Shown in pieces: positions 1 through 8,246 of a stretch of DNA of 64,000 nucleotides. The notes under the pieces are model-generated. The model had not been told where the DNA came from, made no database searches, and was given only the letters and a program-made list of their open reading frames with translations. This DNA is from HGM04593 sp045654885. Lineage in GTDB: Bacteria; Bacteroidota; Bacteroidia; Bacteroidales; Bacteroidaceae. The stretch's first letter is position 1. Each line of letters begins with the position of its first letter. Location of the stretch: the NCBI GenBank assembly GCA_045654885.1, contig JAZOOF010000024.1:1-64000 (forward strand), given 5' to 3'. A program made the translations under genes and the position numbers.

Positions 1-49
1 CAACGAACTTCACTTCGTTCCGTTTGTGGGAGAGTAGGTCATCGCCACT
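1..49 (+). rRNA. rrf: 5S rRNA, 3' end (partial)
   Basis: The first ~49 bases carry the conserved 3' part of bacterial 5S rRNA: a small hairpin (GAACTTCACTTCGTTC) followed by the TGGGAGAGTAGGTC block and the closing GCCA of helix I. The 5' part lies outside the window, so this is the tail of an rRNA operon. A strong intrinsic terminator follows directly. The exact 3' end is uncertain by a few bases. Confidence 0.9.
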
Positions 50-58
50 TTTACTTGG

Positions 59-96
59 AAGAACTTTGGTTACAAAACCGAGGTTCTTCTTTTTTT
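59..96 (+). terminator. Terminator of the rRNA operon
   Basis: Inverted repeat with arms 59-71 and 76-88 (AAGAAC...GTTCTT plus inner GGTT/AACC, some GU pairs) and a 4-base loop, followed by an eight-T run. It sits about 10 bases after the 5S rRNA end, as expected for the end of an rRNA operon. Confidence 0.9.
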
Positions 97-151
97 GTTG
101 TTATAAGGCCAAAAGGGCAGGAAGGGCGAAAAGGCCCAAAAGGAAAAGTAG

Positions 152-173
152 GGGCGGACCGGTGTGTCCGCCC
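152..173. repeat. Palindrome GGGCGGAC / GTCCGCCC
   Basis: Perfect 8-base arms (152-159 and 166-173) around a 6-base loop. It resembles a second GGGCGGG/CCCGCCC palindrome at 256-274, so these may be degenerate members of an intergenic palindrome family. No T-run follows, so a terminator role is unlikely. Confidence 0.6.
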
Positions 174-255
174 TGAGTGCTATAACGGCTCACCAGCAAA
201 GTTGCAGGCTTTCCGCTTTAACCTTTGACCTTTCACCTTGTCTTGCTGCCTGTAG

Positions 256-274
256 GGGCGGGGTCTACCCGCCC
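256..274. repeat. Palindrome GGGCGGG / CCCGCCC
   Basis: Perfect 7-base arms (256-262 and 268-274) around a 5-base loop. Like the palindrome at 152-173 it is preceded by GTAGG and lies in the gene-free stretch after the rRNA operon. Confidence 0.55.
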
Positions 275-513
275 GGTAAGGTTTGCAGCGTGTATCCAAA
301 GGCCCAAAAGGCCTTTCGCCCCTTTTGGCCTTTGTGGGCTTTTCTATTAGTTTCGCCAGACATTGTCCGGCGCGTTGTCTCTTTTAGGCATTAAGTATCC
401 TTGTTGATATGTTACAACTGGCATCAGCATGCCGCGCTGTGCCATTTAGGCTTTTAGTGCATATAATAAATAGGCTTTTTCTTCGTTAAATACTCTATAA
501 AAGGGTTTATTGT

Positions 514-1641
514 ATGAAATGGTTCAATAATTTCAGGAATGCGAAGTATGCTCTTATTGCGGTGGCTGCTCTTATTGCTGTGGCATCGTTGCTGGTTTCT
601 AACCTTATTGTAGACGACTTGAAGCAGGAGGAGGTGCGCCGCATGGAGGTGTGGGCTTCGGCCATGAGTTCTCTTATCAGCGCCGATGTTGACGAGGATG
701 TGAGCCTTGAAGAGGAGATTCTTAGCAGTAACAAGACCATTCCTGTCATAATGATAGATGAAGAGGGCGAGATTTTGTCATATAACAATATCCCCGAAGC
801 GAAGCTTGAGAGAAGGGCTGCCCAGATGCAGGCTTCGGGTACAAGGATTGAGGTTCCGCTTGGCGATGGTGAGATGTGTTATATCTGTTACGATGACTCC
901 GACACGCTTGTGCAGCTTGCCTACTATCCCTATATTCAACTGGCAGTTGTGGTGGTGTTCTTCATAATATGCTTTGTGGCAATCCTCAACTCAAAGCGTG
1001 CCGAGCAGAATAGGGTATGGGTGGGTTTGTCAAAGGAGACCGCCCATCAGCTTGGAACGCCTATTTCGTCGCTGATGGCATGGGTGGAGGTGCTCAAGAG
1101 CAAGTACCCAGGGGACGAATTGTTGCCCGAAATGTCGCGCGATGTGGAGCGCCTGCAGATGGTGGCCGAGCGTTTCTCGAAGATAGGTTCAAAGAGCGAG
1201 CCGGTGACCGCAGATGTCAACAGCGTTATTCAGAAGGCTGTGGAATACATGAAACGTCGCAGTCCGGCCAAAGTTCAGTATGAACTGATGCTTGCCGGCG
1301 CGCCCTTGCTTGTTCCGCTTAATATCCCTTTGCTTGAATGGGTGATTGAGAACCTGTGCAAGAATGCCATTGATGCCATGAGTGGAAATGGTTGTATAAC
1401 TGTTGAGGTAAGTGACACGGCTGAGAAGATTGTTGTGGATGTGACTGATACCGGCAAGGGCATTGCTAAGTCGCAGTGGAACGATGTGTTCAAGCCCGGA
1501 TTTACTACAAAACCACGTGGTTGGGGTTTGGGACTTTCTTTGGCTAAAAGGATTGTGGAGGAGTTTCACAAAGGGCGCATATATATCAGGAAATCGCTCC
1601 CTGGAAAGGGTACTACCTTCCGTATTGAACTAAAAAAGTAA
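514..1641 (+). CDS. Membrane sensor histidine kinase
   Basis: A 375-residue two-transmembrane sensor kinase. TM helices lie at about 12-34 and 141-159, enclosing a ~105-residue extracytoplasmic sensor region. No HAMP domain is evident: TM2 runs almost directly into the dimerisation/phosphoacceptor helix with H178 in the H-box (ETAHQLGTP). The ATPase domain has an N-box (~280-289, ENLCKNAIDAM), G1 box DTGKGI (312-317) and G2 box GWGLGL (336-341), so it should be catalytically intact. No response regulator gene is adjacent, so the partner is encoded elsewhere; the signal sensed is unknown. It is followed by a promoter for yceD and is probably transcribed alone. Confidence 0.9.
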   Translation: MKWFNNFRNAKYALIAVAALIAVASLLVSNLIVDDLKQEEVRRMEVWASAMSSLISADVDEDVSLEEEILSSNKTIPVIMIDEEGEILSYNNIPEAKLERRAAQMQASGTRIEVPLGDGEMCYICYDDSDTLVQLAYYPYIQLAVVVVFFIICFVAILNSKRAEQNRVWVGLSKETAHQLGTPISSLMAWVEVLKSKYPGDELLPEMSRDVERLQMVAERFSKIGSKSEPVTADVNSVIQKAVEYMKRRSPAKVQYELMLAGAPLLVPLNIPLLEWVIENLCKNAIDAMSGNGCITVEVSDTAEKIVVDVTDTGKGIAKSQWNDVFKPGFTTKPRGWGLGLSLAKRIVEEFHKGRIYIRKSLPGKGTTFRIELKK

Positions 1642-1682
1642 AGTTTTTTATCAAATTAGGTGTTTCTAAAGAATTTTATTAC

Positions 1683-1690
1683 TATCTTTG
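1683..1690 (+). promoter_or_regulatory. Bacteroidales -7 box (TATCTTTG) for yceD-rpmF
   Basis: TATCTTTG fits the Bacteroidota sigma-ABfr -7 consensus TAnnTTTG and lies about 80 bases upstream of the yceD start. Confidence 0.7.
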
Positions 1691-1771
1691 TGTCCTAAAA
1701 TCGGATAGTGTGGATGTTAAGCACTGCTTTTGAGGAGTTATATTATTGATTGAGTTGATTTTATAGTAGCG

Positions 1772-2308
1772 ATGGGAAGATTTGACAAGTATAATGTAGA
1801 CCTCAAGGGAATGAGAGTTGCCTCCCTTGAATTGGAGTTCGACCTCGATAATGCATTCTTTGCAGATATCGATGGCGAGGAGTTTCAGAAGGGCACTGTC
1901 AAGGCCAAAGTGGCGGTAAACAAGAACAGGGAGATTTTTGATTTCTCTTTCTCGTTGGCGGGAACGGTTATTGTTCCTTGTGACCGTTGCCTCGATGACT
2001 TGGCAATTGATGTCGACACCGAGAATACCTTGCGTGTGAAGCTTGGTGAGAGCTATGCCGATGAAGGCGATATTGTGATAGTTCCTGAGAACGAAGGGGA
2101 TTTGAACATTGCGTGGTACCTGTATGAGTTCATTGTTTTGGCATTGCCTATGAAGCGTGTGCATGCACCGGGAAAGTGCAATCACGAGATGACAGGCAAG
2201 CTGAAGAGACATTCGGTTGATGCTGATGATAACAGTGACGGTGATGAGATGCAGATTGACCCACGTTGGGCCGGATTGAAGGATTTACAAATAGAAGAAG
2301 ATAATTGA
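1772..2308 (+). CDS. yceD: YceD/DUF177 family protein
   Basis: 178-residue member of the YceD/DUF177 family, whose genes usually sit directly before rpmF. A CDRC pair (C70, C73) matches the conserved Cx2C of the family, and a later H131/C136/H138 group could contribute to metal binding. In other organisms the family has been linked to 23S rRNA accumulation and large-subunit assembly. The gene is 23 bases upstream of rpmF and shares its promoter, which supports a ribosome-related role. The C-terminal ~30 residues are acidic and low-complexity. Confidence 0.9.
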   Translation: MGRFDKYNVDLKGMRVASLELEFDLDNAFFADIDGEEFQKGTVKAKVAVNKNREIFDFSFSLAGTVIVPCDRCLDDLAIDVDTENTLRVKLGESYADEGDIVIVPENEGDLNIAWYLYEFIVLALPMKRVHAPGKCNHEMTGKLKRHSVDADDNSDGDEMQIDPRWAGLKDLQIEEDN

Positions 2309-2331
2309 AAAATATTTAAAACGTTTTAAAA

Positions 2332-2511
2332 ATGGCACATCCTAAAAGAAGACAATCAAAGACTAGAACTGCCAAGAGAAGAACTCATGACAAGGCAGTA
2401 GCTCCTACATTGGCTATATGCCCTAACTGTGGCGAGTGGCACGTTTATCACACCGTATGCGGTGCGTGTGGTTATTACAGAGGCAAGCTTGCTGTAGAGA
2501 AAGCTGTCTAA
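2332..2511 (+). CDS. rpmF: 50S ribosomal protein L32
   Basis: 59-residue L32. The basic N-terminus begins MAHPKRRQSK and is followed by a zinc ribbon with C30, C33, C43 and C46 (CPNC...CGAC). It is a structural component of the large ribosomal subunit. The gene lies 23 bases after yceD and is followed by two terminator hairpins. In many Bacteroidales fabH follows rpmF; here no fabH is present and era comes next. Confidence 0.97.
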   Translation: MAHPKRRQSKTRTAKRRTHDKAVAPTLAICPNCGEWHVYHTVCGACGYYRGKLAVEKAV

Positions 2512-2520
2512 ATAATTGTT

Positions 2521-2558
2521 CTACCGCCGACGCATTTTGCCGACGCGGGTAGTTTTTT
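2521..2558 (+). terminator. Terminator after rpmF
   Basis: Arms CTACC (2521-2525) and GGTAG (2548-2552), with an extra inner GC pairing and a bulge, are followed by six T. Ten bases after the rpmF stop. The loop contains two copies of CCGACGC. Confidence 0.75.
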
Positions 2559-2570
2559 GTCAAAGACAAA

Positions 2571-2603
2571 AACGCACCTATGGCATTTTGTAGGTGCGTT
2601 TTT
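2571..2603. terminator. Second hairpin terminator between rpmF and era
   Basis: Perfect 10-base arms AACGCACCTA (2571-2580) and TAGGTGCGTT (2591-2600) around a 10-base loop, with an A-run before and T-run after, so it could stop transcription from either side. It excludes an era start upstream of 2605. Confidence 0.8.
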
Positions 2604-2633
2604 ATCATTTATGTAAACCTCTTCTTGAATATT

Positions 2634-3518
2634 ATGCATAAAGCCGGTTTTGTAAATATCGTAGGTAATCCCAATGTAGGCAAGTCGACATTGATGAATC
2701 TGCTGGTTGGTGAGAGAATATCGATTGCCACTTTCAAGGCACAGACTACAAGACACCGTATCATGGGTATATTGAATACCGACGATGCGCAGATTGTGTT
2801 TTCCGATACTCCGGGAGTGCTCAAGCCCAATTACAAGTTGCAGGAGGCTATGTTGCGTTTTTCGCGTTCGGCACTCCGTGATGCCGATGTGTTGCTCTAC
2901 GTAACCGATGTGGTTGAAACCCCCGAGAAGAACAGTGACTTCATTGAGGAGGTGCGCAAGCTCGATGTGCCCATTCTTGTGCTTATAAACAAGATTGATC
3001 TGACCAATCAGGCCGAGCTTGTGAAGAAGGTAGAACTTTGGCACGAACTTATCCCCGAGGCCGAGATTCTGCCAATTTCTGCAACAGCAAAGTTTAATGT
3101 CGATGTGGTTATGAAGCGCGTTATGGAGCTGTTGCCCGAGTCGCCTCCATACTTCGAGAAGGATGCGCTCACCGACAAACCGGCACGTTTCTTTGTTACA
3201 GAGATAATACGCGAGAAAATCCTTCTGCACTATGACAAGGAGATTCCTTATGTTTGCGAAGCTGTAGTAGAGCAGTTCAAGGAGGACGAGGGAAAGATAT
3301 ATATAAAGGCGCTTATATATGTTGAGCGCGATTCGCAGAAGGGTATCATAATCGGTCACGAGGGCTCTGCCCTGAAACGTGTGGCTACCGATGCCCGCCG
3401 CGAACTTGAGAAATTCTTTGGGAAAAGAATATTTTTGGAAATTTATGTAAGGGTCGACAAGGATTGGCGTAACAGCGACCGTCAGTTGCGCCGTTTCGGA
3501 TACGACCAAAAAGATTAA
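2634..3518 (+). CDS. era: GTPase Era
   Basis: 294-residue Era GTPase, which binds the 3' end of 16S rRNA and assists 30S maturation. The GTPase domain has G1 GNPNVGKS (11-18), G3 DTPG (58-61) and G4 NKID (119-122); a KH RNA-binding domain occupies about 200-294. The start at 2634 (MHKAGFVNI) is chosen because an upstream in-frame ATG at 2580 lies inside the terminator hairpin. der follows after 6 bases, forming an era-der pair of ribosome-assembly GTPases. Confidence 0.96.
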   Translation: MHKAGFVNIVGNPNVGKSTLMNLLVGERISIATFKAQTTRHRIMGILNTDDAQIVFSDTPGVLKPNYKLQEAMLRFSRSALRDADVLLYVTDVVETPEKNSDFIEEVRKLDVPILVLINKIDLTNQAELVKKVELWHELIPEAEILPISATAKFNVDVVMKRVMELLPESPPYFEKDALTDKPARFFVTEIIREKILLHYDKEIPYVCEAVVEQFKEDEGKIYIKALIYVERDSQKGIIIGHEGSALKRVATDARRELEKFFGKRIFLEIYVRVDKDWRNSDRQLRRFGYDQKD

Positions 3519-3524
3519 GAAGCT

Positions 3525-4838
3525 ATGGGAAATTTAGTAGCAATTGTGGGTCGCCCAAACGTGGGTAAGTCAACCCTTTTCAATCGCCTGACAGAGACCA
3601 AGCAGGCAATCATTTCGGACGAGGCCGGCACAACACGCGACCGCCAGTATGGCCGTTGCTTCTGGTGTGGCAAGGAGTTCTCGCTTGTGGACACCGGCGG
3701 ATGGGTGCGTAACTCGGACGATGTGTTCGAGGAGGCTATCTGTGACCAGGTGACACTTGCTCTTGAGGAGGCCGATGTTATCCTCTTTGTTGTGGATGCG
3801 ATGAACGGACTCACAGACCTTGACATGGAGATGGCATCAATGTTGCGCCGCGCAAAGAAACCGGTGCTTGTGGTTGCCAACAAGGTCGATACATATGAGA
3901 TGCAATACGGCACTGCCGAGTTCTACAGCCTTGGCCTTGGCGACATGCACTGCATATCGGCTGCCAACGGTAGCGGAACAGGTGACCTGCTCGATGAGAT
4001 ATTGACAAAGTTTACAAAGGAGGCCGAGGAAGCGCCCGAGGAGAATATCCCACGCTTTGCAGTTGTTGGCCGTCCTAACGCCGGTAAGAGCTCAATCATC
4101 AACGTCTTTCTGGGCGAGGACCGCAACATTGTTACAAACATTGCGGGCACAACACGCGATTCAATACTCACACGTTACACCAAGTTCGGTTTCGACTTCT
4201 ATCTTGTTGATACGGCCGGTATCCGCAAGAAAGGCAAGGTGAGCGAGGATATCGAGTACTACTCAGTGTTGCGTTCCATCCGTGCCATTGAGAACAGTGA
4301 CGTGTGTATTCTCATGATTGATGCCACACGCGGTATCGAGTCGCAGGACCTGAACATCTTCTCAATCATACAGCGTAACCAGAAGGGGCTTGTTGTGGTT
4401 GTCAACAAATGGGATTTGGTTGAGGACAGGAGCGAGAAGGTGCAGAAGTTCTTCGAGAATGCTATCCGTGAGCGTCTTGCACCGTTCGTTGATTTCCCAA
4501 TCATCTTCACGTCGGCTGTGACAAAGCAGCGCGTTTTCAAGGTACTTGAGACTGCAAAGGATGTTTATTTGAACTCACAGCGTAAGATTTCTACCGCTAA
4601 GTTCAACGAGGAGATGCTGCCGCTTATCGAGGCCTATCCTCCACCATCAATCAAAGGCAAGTATATCAAAATCAAGTACTGTATGCAACTGCACGAGACA
4701 CGCGTACCGTCATTCCTGTTCTTTGCAAACCTGCCACAGTATGTGAAAGAACCATACAAGCGCTTCCTCGAAAACAAAATCCGTGCCAAATGGAACTTCC
4801 ACGGAGTGCCGATGAATATTTTCATCAGGCAGAAGTAG
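3525..4838 (+). CDS. der: GTPase Der (EngA)
   Basis: 437-residue double-GTPase Der, required for 50S subunit assembly. Two tandem G domains are visible: GRPNVGKS at 9-16 with DTGG (56-59), and GRPNAGKS at 182-189 with a second DTAG; a KH-like C-terminal domain ends the protein. It is cotranscribed with era. The last 26 bases of the gene are repeated 58 bases downstream (4871-4898), which suggests a partial local duplication of the gene end. Confidence 0.97.
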   Translation: MGNLVAIVGRPNVGKSTLFNRLTETKQAIISDEAGTTRDRQYGRCFWCGKEFSLVDTGGWVRNSDDVFEEAICDQVTLALEEADVILFVVDAMNGLTDLDMEMASMLRRAKKPVLVVANKVDTYEMQYGTAEFYSLGLGDMHCISAANGSGTGDLLDEILTKFTKEAEEAPEENIPRFAVVGRPNAGKSSIINVFLGEDRNIVTNIAGTTRDSILTRYTKFGFDFYLVDTAGIRKKGKVSEDIEYYSVLRSIRAIENSDVCILMIDATRGIESQDLNIFSIIQRNQKGLVVVVNKWDLVEDRSEKVQKFFENAIRERLAPFVDFPIIFTSAVTKQRVFKVLETAKDVYLNSQRKISTAKFNEEMLPLIEAYPPPSIKGKYIKIKYCMQLHETRVPSFLFFANLPQYVKEPYKRFLENKIRAKWNFHGVPMNIFIRQK

Positions 4839-4840
4839 AC
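4813..4840 (+). repeat. Direct repeat copy 1 (der 3' end)
   Basis: This 28-base segment, covering the last codons and stop of der, recurs at 4871-4898 with a single mismatch (CAGGCAG versus CAGTCAG). The spacing is 58 bases. Confidence 0.9.
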
Positions 4841-4870
4841 GTAGCGTAGCGCAGTCAACTTCTCAAAGCC

Positions 4871-4898
4871 TGAATATTTTCATCAGTCAGAAGTAGAC
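4871..4898 (+). repeat. Direct repeat copy 2 (duplicated der tail)
   Basis: Second copy of the der 3' end in the intergenic region, 27 of 28 bases identical to 4813-4840. It encodes nothing on its own and looks like the scar of a short tandem duplication. Confidence 0.9.
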
Positions 4899-4916
4899 TG
4901 AGTATTAATTTATAAG

Positions 4917-4955
4917 AATCCTCTTTGTATCATAGATGCAGAGAGGATTTTTTTT
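4917..4955 (+). terminator. Terminator of era-der
   Basis: Arms AATCCTCT (4917-4924) and AGAGGATT (4942-4949) are followed by a run of T to 4955. It ends the era-der transcript after the duplicated tail. Confidence 0.85.
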
Positions 4956-5007
4956 GTTGTAAAAAAGATTTAATAGTGTTATCAATAGTTAATTATGGAT
5001 TTTGTTT

Positions 5008-5015
5008 TATCTTTG
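5008..5015 (+). promoter_or_regulatory. -7 box (TATCTTTG) for the large lipoprotein gene
   Basis: TATCTTTG matches TAnnTTTG and lies about 77 bases upstream of the chosen ATG at 5093, after the era-der terminator. Confidence 0.7.
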
Positions 5016-5092
5016 TAAAATCAATTGGTTTTCAATTTGTTGTAGTGCCATTGTTGCACTTGATTCTTAAATTGCTCAATAAAATAGAATAT

Positions 5093-8000
5093 ATGTGTAA
5101 GAAAAGTTTAATTGTGATGCTGTTTGTCGCAGTGTCGTCTTTTGTTGTCTCATGTATAGACAAGAATTATGACCTGGCAAATAAGGAGATTGCTACCGAT
5201 GTAAAAATTGAAGGCAATTCTATTGCTGTACCTATTGGTAGCCTCAAGTCTGTTGTGCTTGATTCGCTTATAGTCGTAAGTGATATTGAGATGCTTGAAA
5301 AGGGTGCCTATGGTATTTATTGTATAACAATGGACAGTACTTTTACTGTTGAAGAAAGTATTGACTCTATAACATTCAATATTGAACCTGTAGAATACAA
5401 TGCTACGGTTGGGTTTGACAAAGCAAATATTGATACGATACATATCCATGCTGCGAATATGACGCCGGCAACATTCTCATCGCCGAATATTTCTGTGGAA
5501 GATTTGAATGAGAAACTGCCTCGCCTGGAATCTGATGTTAAAACAGATATTGAAATTCCCGGTCTTGGAAATCTGCTGTCGCAGCTTGCGAATTCGCCTT
5601 TAAGTTCGTATACCTACAGATTTGATAAGCCGTTGGAGGTTACAACAGGTTTGCAGTCTGTGCCTTGCAAGGTTGATTACCTTATGCATCATGATATTGA
5701 GACTATCAGAAGTATAAAGTTGGGTACTGCCGCCGATACAATAGGTACTCTTGTAAATGTCGTTGTTACAAATCCAAAGGTGTTGCAGGATTGTGGAAAG
5801 GAGATAAATTTCAGAATCGATTTTCCTGAAATCTTTACTTTGGCGTTGAATGAAAATACAGAGCAGGCCGGGAAATACGGACTTGTCAATGACAATCACT
5901 CTATCCGCCTTGATGGTTTTGAACCCACAGGCGAAAAAACTGTGTTCAGTTTTTATATTACAGATGTTGAAGGTGTTGACAGATATATAGAAAATGGCCG
6001 TATAAGGATTGATGAGTTCGTCAAGTATACCATTGATTATAAGGTTGATGGCGAACTTGAGCTGAAAAAGGATATGGAGGTCGAGGAGTTTGCGTTTGAT
6101 GTCGCCATTAATGTGCAGTTGGGATTCCTTGATGCTGCCGGCAAAACAAAAGATGTGAGGGTGGACTTTGAACCTGTTGAGATGGCTTTTGGTGGCGATT
6201 TCGGTAATCTTGAGTATATCGATACTATCAATTATGTTGAATTTGATGAGGAACGGAGTCTCATCAAGTTCGAAACAAGTATGGACGATGGATGGCTCGA
6301 TGCTTTTGAACTCAAGGAGGGTTATGCTTTGAAGGTGTCTTTCCCCGAGCAATTGGAAATTAGTCCGGACTATTCTGATTATGAAGGAAAGGATAAAGAA
6401 ATTATATATAATGAAGAAGAGCATGCTTTTTATGTGAATGATTTTAGGATACTTGCCAATACTCATTGGAATATAGCACCCAAAAGATTGACATTGAATC
6501 TTCCTGTGGTCGATGACTCCTGTCATATTGATGATATCATCAAGGCTGAAATTTCCATCGTTAACCAACTCAATCCCACAGAAAGCGGATACTTTTACCT
6601 TGCAGGCCGAGAAATGGATTCTATGATGGAGGCTTTGGGCAAACTGAATGGTGGTGACAAGGAAGCGCATTTCAGAATGTTGGAGTCGAATCTTACAATC
6701 AAGGATGCAGTTGTGCATACCAAGGTGATAACATCTTCATTAAACTCTGAAACAGATTTCAACATCAATGAGAAAATACCTGGTGAGATTGCGCGTATTG
6801 AGCATATCGGTTTCAAGGAAGATGTATTGATAAAAATGGAACTTGATATTACCGGAATGGAAAATGTGAATACAGATATTGAACTTGACGTTGATATAAC
6901 CTTACCATCTTTCCTACAGTTGAAACCGTATGACAAGAGTTCCGGTATTGATGTCCGTGATGGTGTGTTGAGTGTCAATACAAGCTATAATCCTGCAACT
7001 GAAGAATCACTGGAGCTTAAACTATTGTGCACCGGTATTGATTTTATGAATGAGGAATTCGGATATTCCGGCTTGCTTCCAAAGGACTCCATTGATGGTA
7101 ATTCGTATATCTCGTACAGCAGCAACATCGTTGTGGACGGTGAGGCTTCAATTCATGGCGTCCAGTTCCACTCTGAAGTCTTGGATAACGATATCTCCTT
7201 TGATGTAAAGCTTGAGATAGGCGAGATTTCTGTAAAGACATTCCACGGAATATATAGCGCGGAGATTGAGGGTGTGGATGAGAAAATTGATCTTGACCTT
7301 GGTGAGGAACTGGAGTTCCTGAGGGAAGACGGTAACTCTGTAATACTTGCCGACCCTCAGATTGAATTTGTGCTGACCAATCCGGTGGGAATTCCTGTAG
7401 ATGTTCACTTGCGTCTTTTTGGTAATGATGAAAATGGCGATACTATTGCTGAGTCGGAGATAGTAATGGAGGAAAGTATTCTGCCGGCAATGTATGACAA
7501 GAAAAACGATTCATTGATTCCGGTAGAGACAAAGCTGTTCATTACTACCGATACAGCAAACAACAGCAAGGCCGGATATAAGAATGTGCAGATACCTAAT
7601 TTGGCTAACCTGCTGAAGAGAATACCATATTCAGTAAACATTGATGTGGAGCCTGTTGTCAGAACCGCTGATGTCACCCACCACGTGGACATTGAGCAGC
7701 CGATAAAACTGGATGGCGCTTACTCTGTTGTGGTTCCATTGAGGTTTGATGATTTACACTTGTGTTACTGCGATACAATAGATGAACTCGATGCCGCTTT
7801 GGGTGAGACTGTAAAGATGTTCAGCAACGTGTCAGTTAATGTAAAAATGGATATTGTCAATACAATACCTCTGGGGCTCTCTCTGAAGGCTGTGCCTTTG
7901 GATGCCGAAGGTAAGGTGATTGATGATATTGAGATTGACGAGTTGAAGATTGCTGCCGGTAATGGCGAGACGCTGCTCGATGCCAACGGTGCGTTGAACG

Positions 8001-8212
8001 CAAACCTGCCGGTGCAGTCCTTCAACTTTGCCATAAAGAGCAAAAGTGGTGACATATCTTCTTTGGATGGCCTGGCATTCTCGCTTGAGGCTGCAAGTGA
8101 CCACACGACAGGTTCGGCGGCTATCAAGGGCGAACAGGGTATAAAGATATCGAATATTGTATTTGAGGTTTCGGGTGATATTGTGGCCGACCTTAAGGAT
8201 TTGGGTCTTTGA
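5093..8212 (+). CDS. Large acidic lipoprotein of unknown function
   Basis: A 1039-residue secreted protein I cannot assign to a family. The start at 5093 gives a lipoprotein signal peptide (MCKKSL..., hydrophobic core, lipobox VVSC with C21). Upstream in-frame starts would lie before the promoter and inside the preceding terminator. The mature part is strikingly rich in Asp, Glu, Ile and Val with alternating hydrophobic stretches, which suggests many beta-strands, possibly repeated Ig-like or LEA-like sandwiches. No catalytic motif is visible. The DUF5723 gene follows after 34 bases, so the two are probably one operon. Codon use is more A/T-rich than in neighbouring housekeeping genes. It is likely anchored to the outer membrane; its role is unknown. 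Confidence 0.85.
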   Translation: MCKKSLIVMLFVAVSSFVVSCIDKNYDLANKEIATDVKIEGNSIAVPIGSLKSVVLDSLIVVSDIEMLEKGAYGIYCITMDSTFTVEESIDSITFNIEPVEYNATVGFDKANIDTIHIHAANMTPATFSSPNISVEDLNEKLPRLESDVKTDIEIPGLGNLLSQLANSPLSSYTYRFDKPLEVTTGLQSVPCKVDYLMHHDIETIRSIKLGTAADTIGTLVNVVVTNPKVLQDCGKEINFRIDFPEIFTLALNENTEQAGKYGLVNDNHSIRLDGFEPTGEKTVFSFYITDVEGVDRYIENGRIRIDEFVKYTIDYKVDGELELKKDMEVEEFAFDVAINVQLGFLDAAGKTKDVRVDFEPVEMAFGGDFGNLEYIDTINYVEFDEERSLIKFETSMDDGWLDAFELKEGYALKVSFPEQLEISPDYSDYEGKDKEIIYNEEEHAFYVNDFRILANTHWNIAPKRLTLNLPVVDDSCHIDDIIKAEISIVNQLNPTESGYFYLAGREMDSMMEALGKLNGGDKEAHFRMLESNLTIKDAVVHTKVITSSLNSETDFNINEKIPGEIARIEHIGFKEDVLIKMELDITGMENVNTDIELDVDITLPSFLQLKPYDKSSGIDVRDGVLSVNTSYNPATEESLELKLLCTGIDFMNEEFGYSGLLPKDSIDGNSYISYSSNIVVDGEASIHGVQFHSEVLDNDISFDVKLEIGEISVKTFHGIYSAEIEGVDEKIDLDLGEELEFLREDGNSVILADPQIEFVLTNPVGIPVDVHLRLFGNDENGDTIAESEIVMEESILPAMYDKKNDSLIPVETKLFITTDTANNSKAGYKNVQIPNLANLLKRIPYSVNIDVEPVVRTADVTHHVDIEQPIKLDGAYSVVVPLRFDDLHLCYCDTIDELDAALGETVKMFSNVSVNVKMDIVNTIPLGLSLKAVPLDAEGKVIDDIEIDELKIAAGNGETLLDANGALNANLPVQSFNFAIKSKSGDISSLDGLAFSLEAASDHTTGSAAIKGEQGIKISNIVFEVSGDIVADLKDLGL

Positions 8213-8246
8213 GAATGTTAAACAGCTACTAAATCTTTTGTAAGCA

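Larger units (their letters stand above)
97..513. other. Non-coding stretch with short palindromes
   Basis: No convincing gene is seen between the rRNA terminator and the sensor kinase. The stretch contains two GC-rich palindromes (152-173 and 256-274) and a short direct repeat, AAAGGCCCAAAAGG, at 130-143 and 298-311. A 76-codon reading frame at 164-394 runs through these repeats, lacks family features and is considered chance. Confidence 0.6.

Noticed and set aside
164..394. 76-residue reading frame after the rRNA operon
   Set aside because: It crosses two palindromes and a repeat, has no family features and no promoter or initiation signal.
2508..3509. Long minus-strand frame opposite era
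   Set aside because: Lies exactly antisense to era, whose protein has intact GTPase motifs; a shadow frame from codon bias.
4925..5092. Longer start for the large lipoprotein
   Set aside because: It lies upstream of the promoter and inside the preceding terminator, and would bury the lipoprotein signal.
5600..6718. 372-residue minus-strand frame opposite the large lipoprotein
   Set aside because: Antisense shadow; the plus-strand protein has promoter, lipobox and continuous frame.
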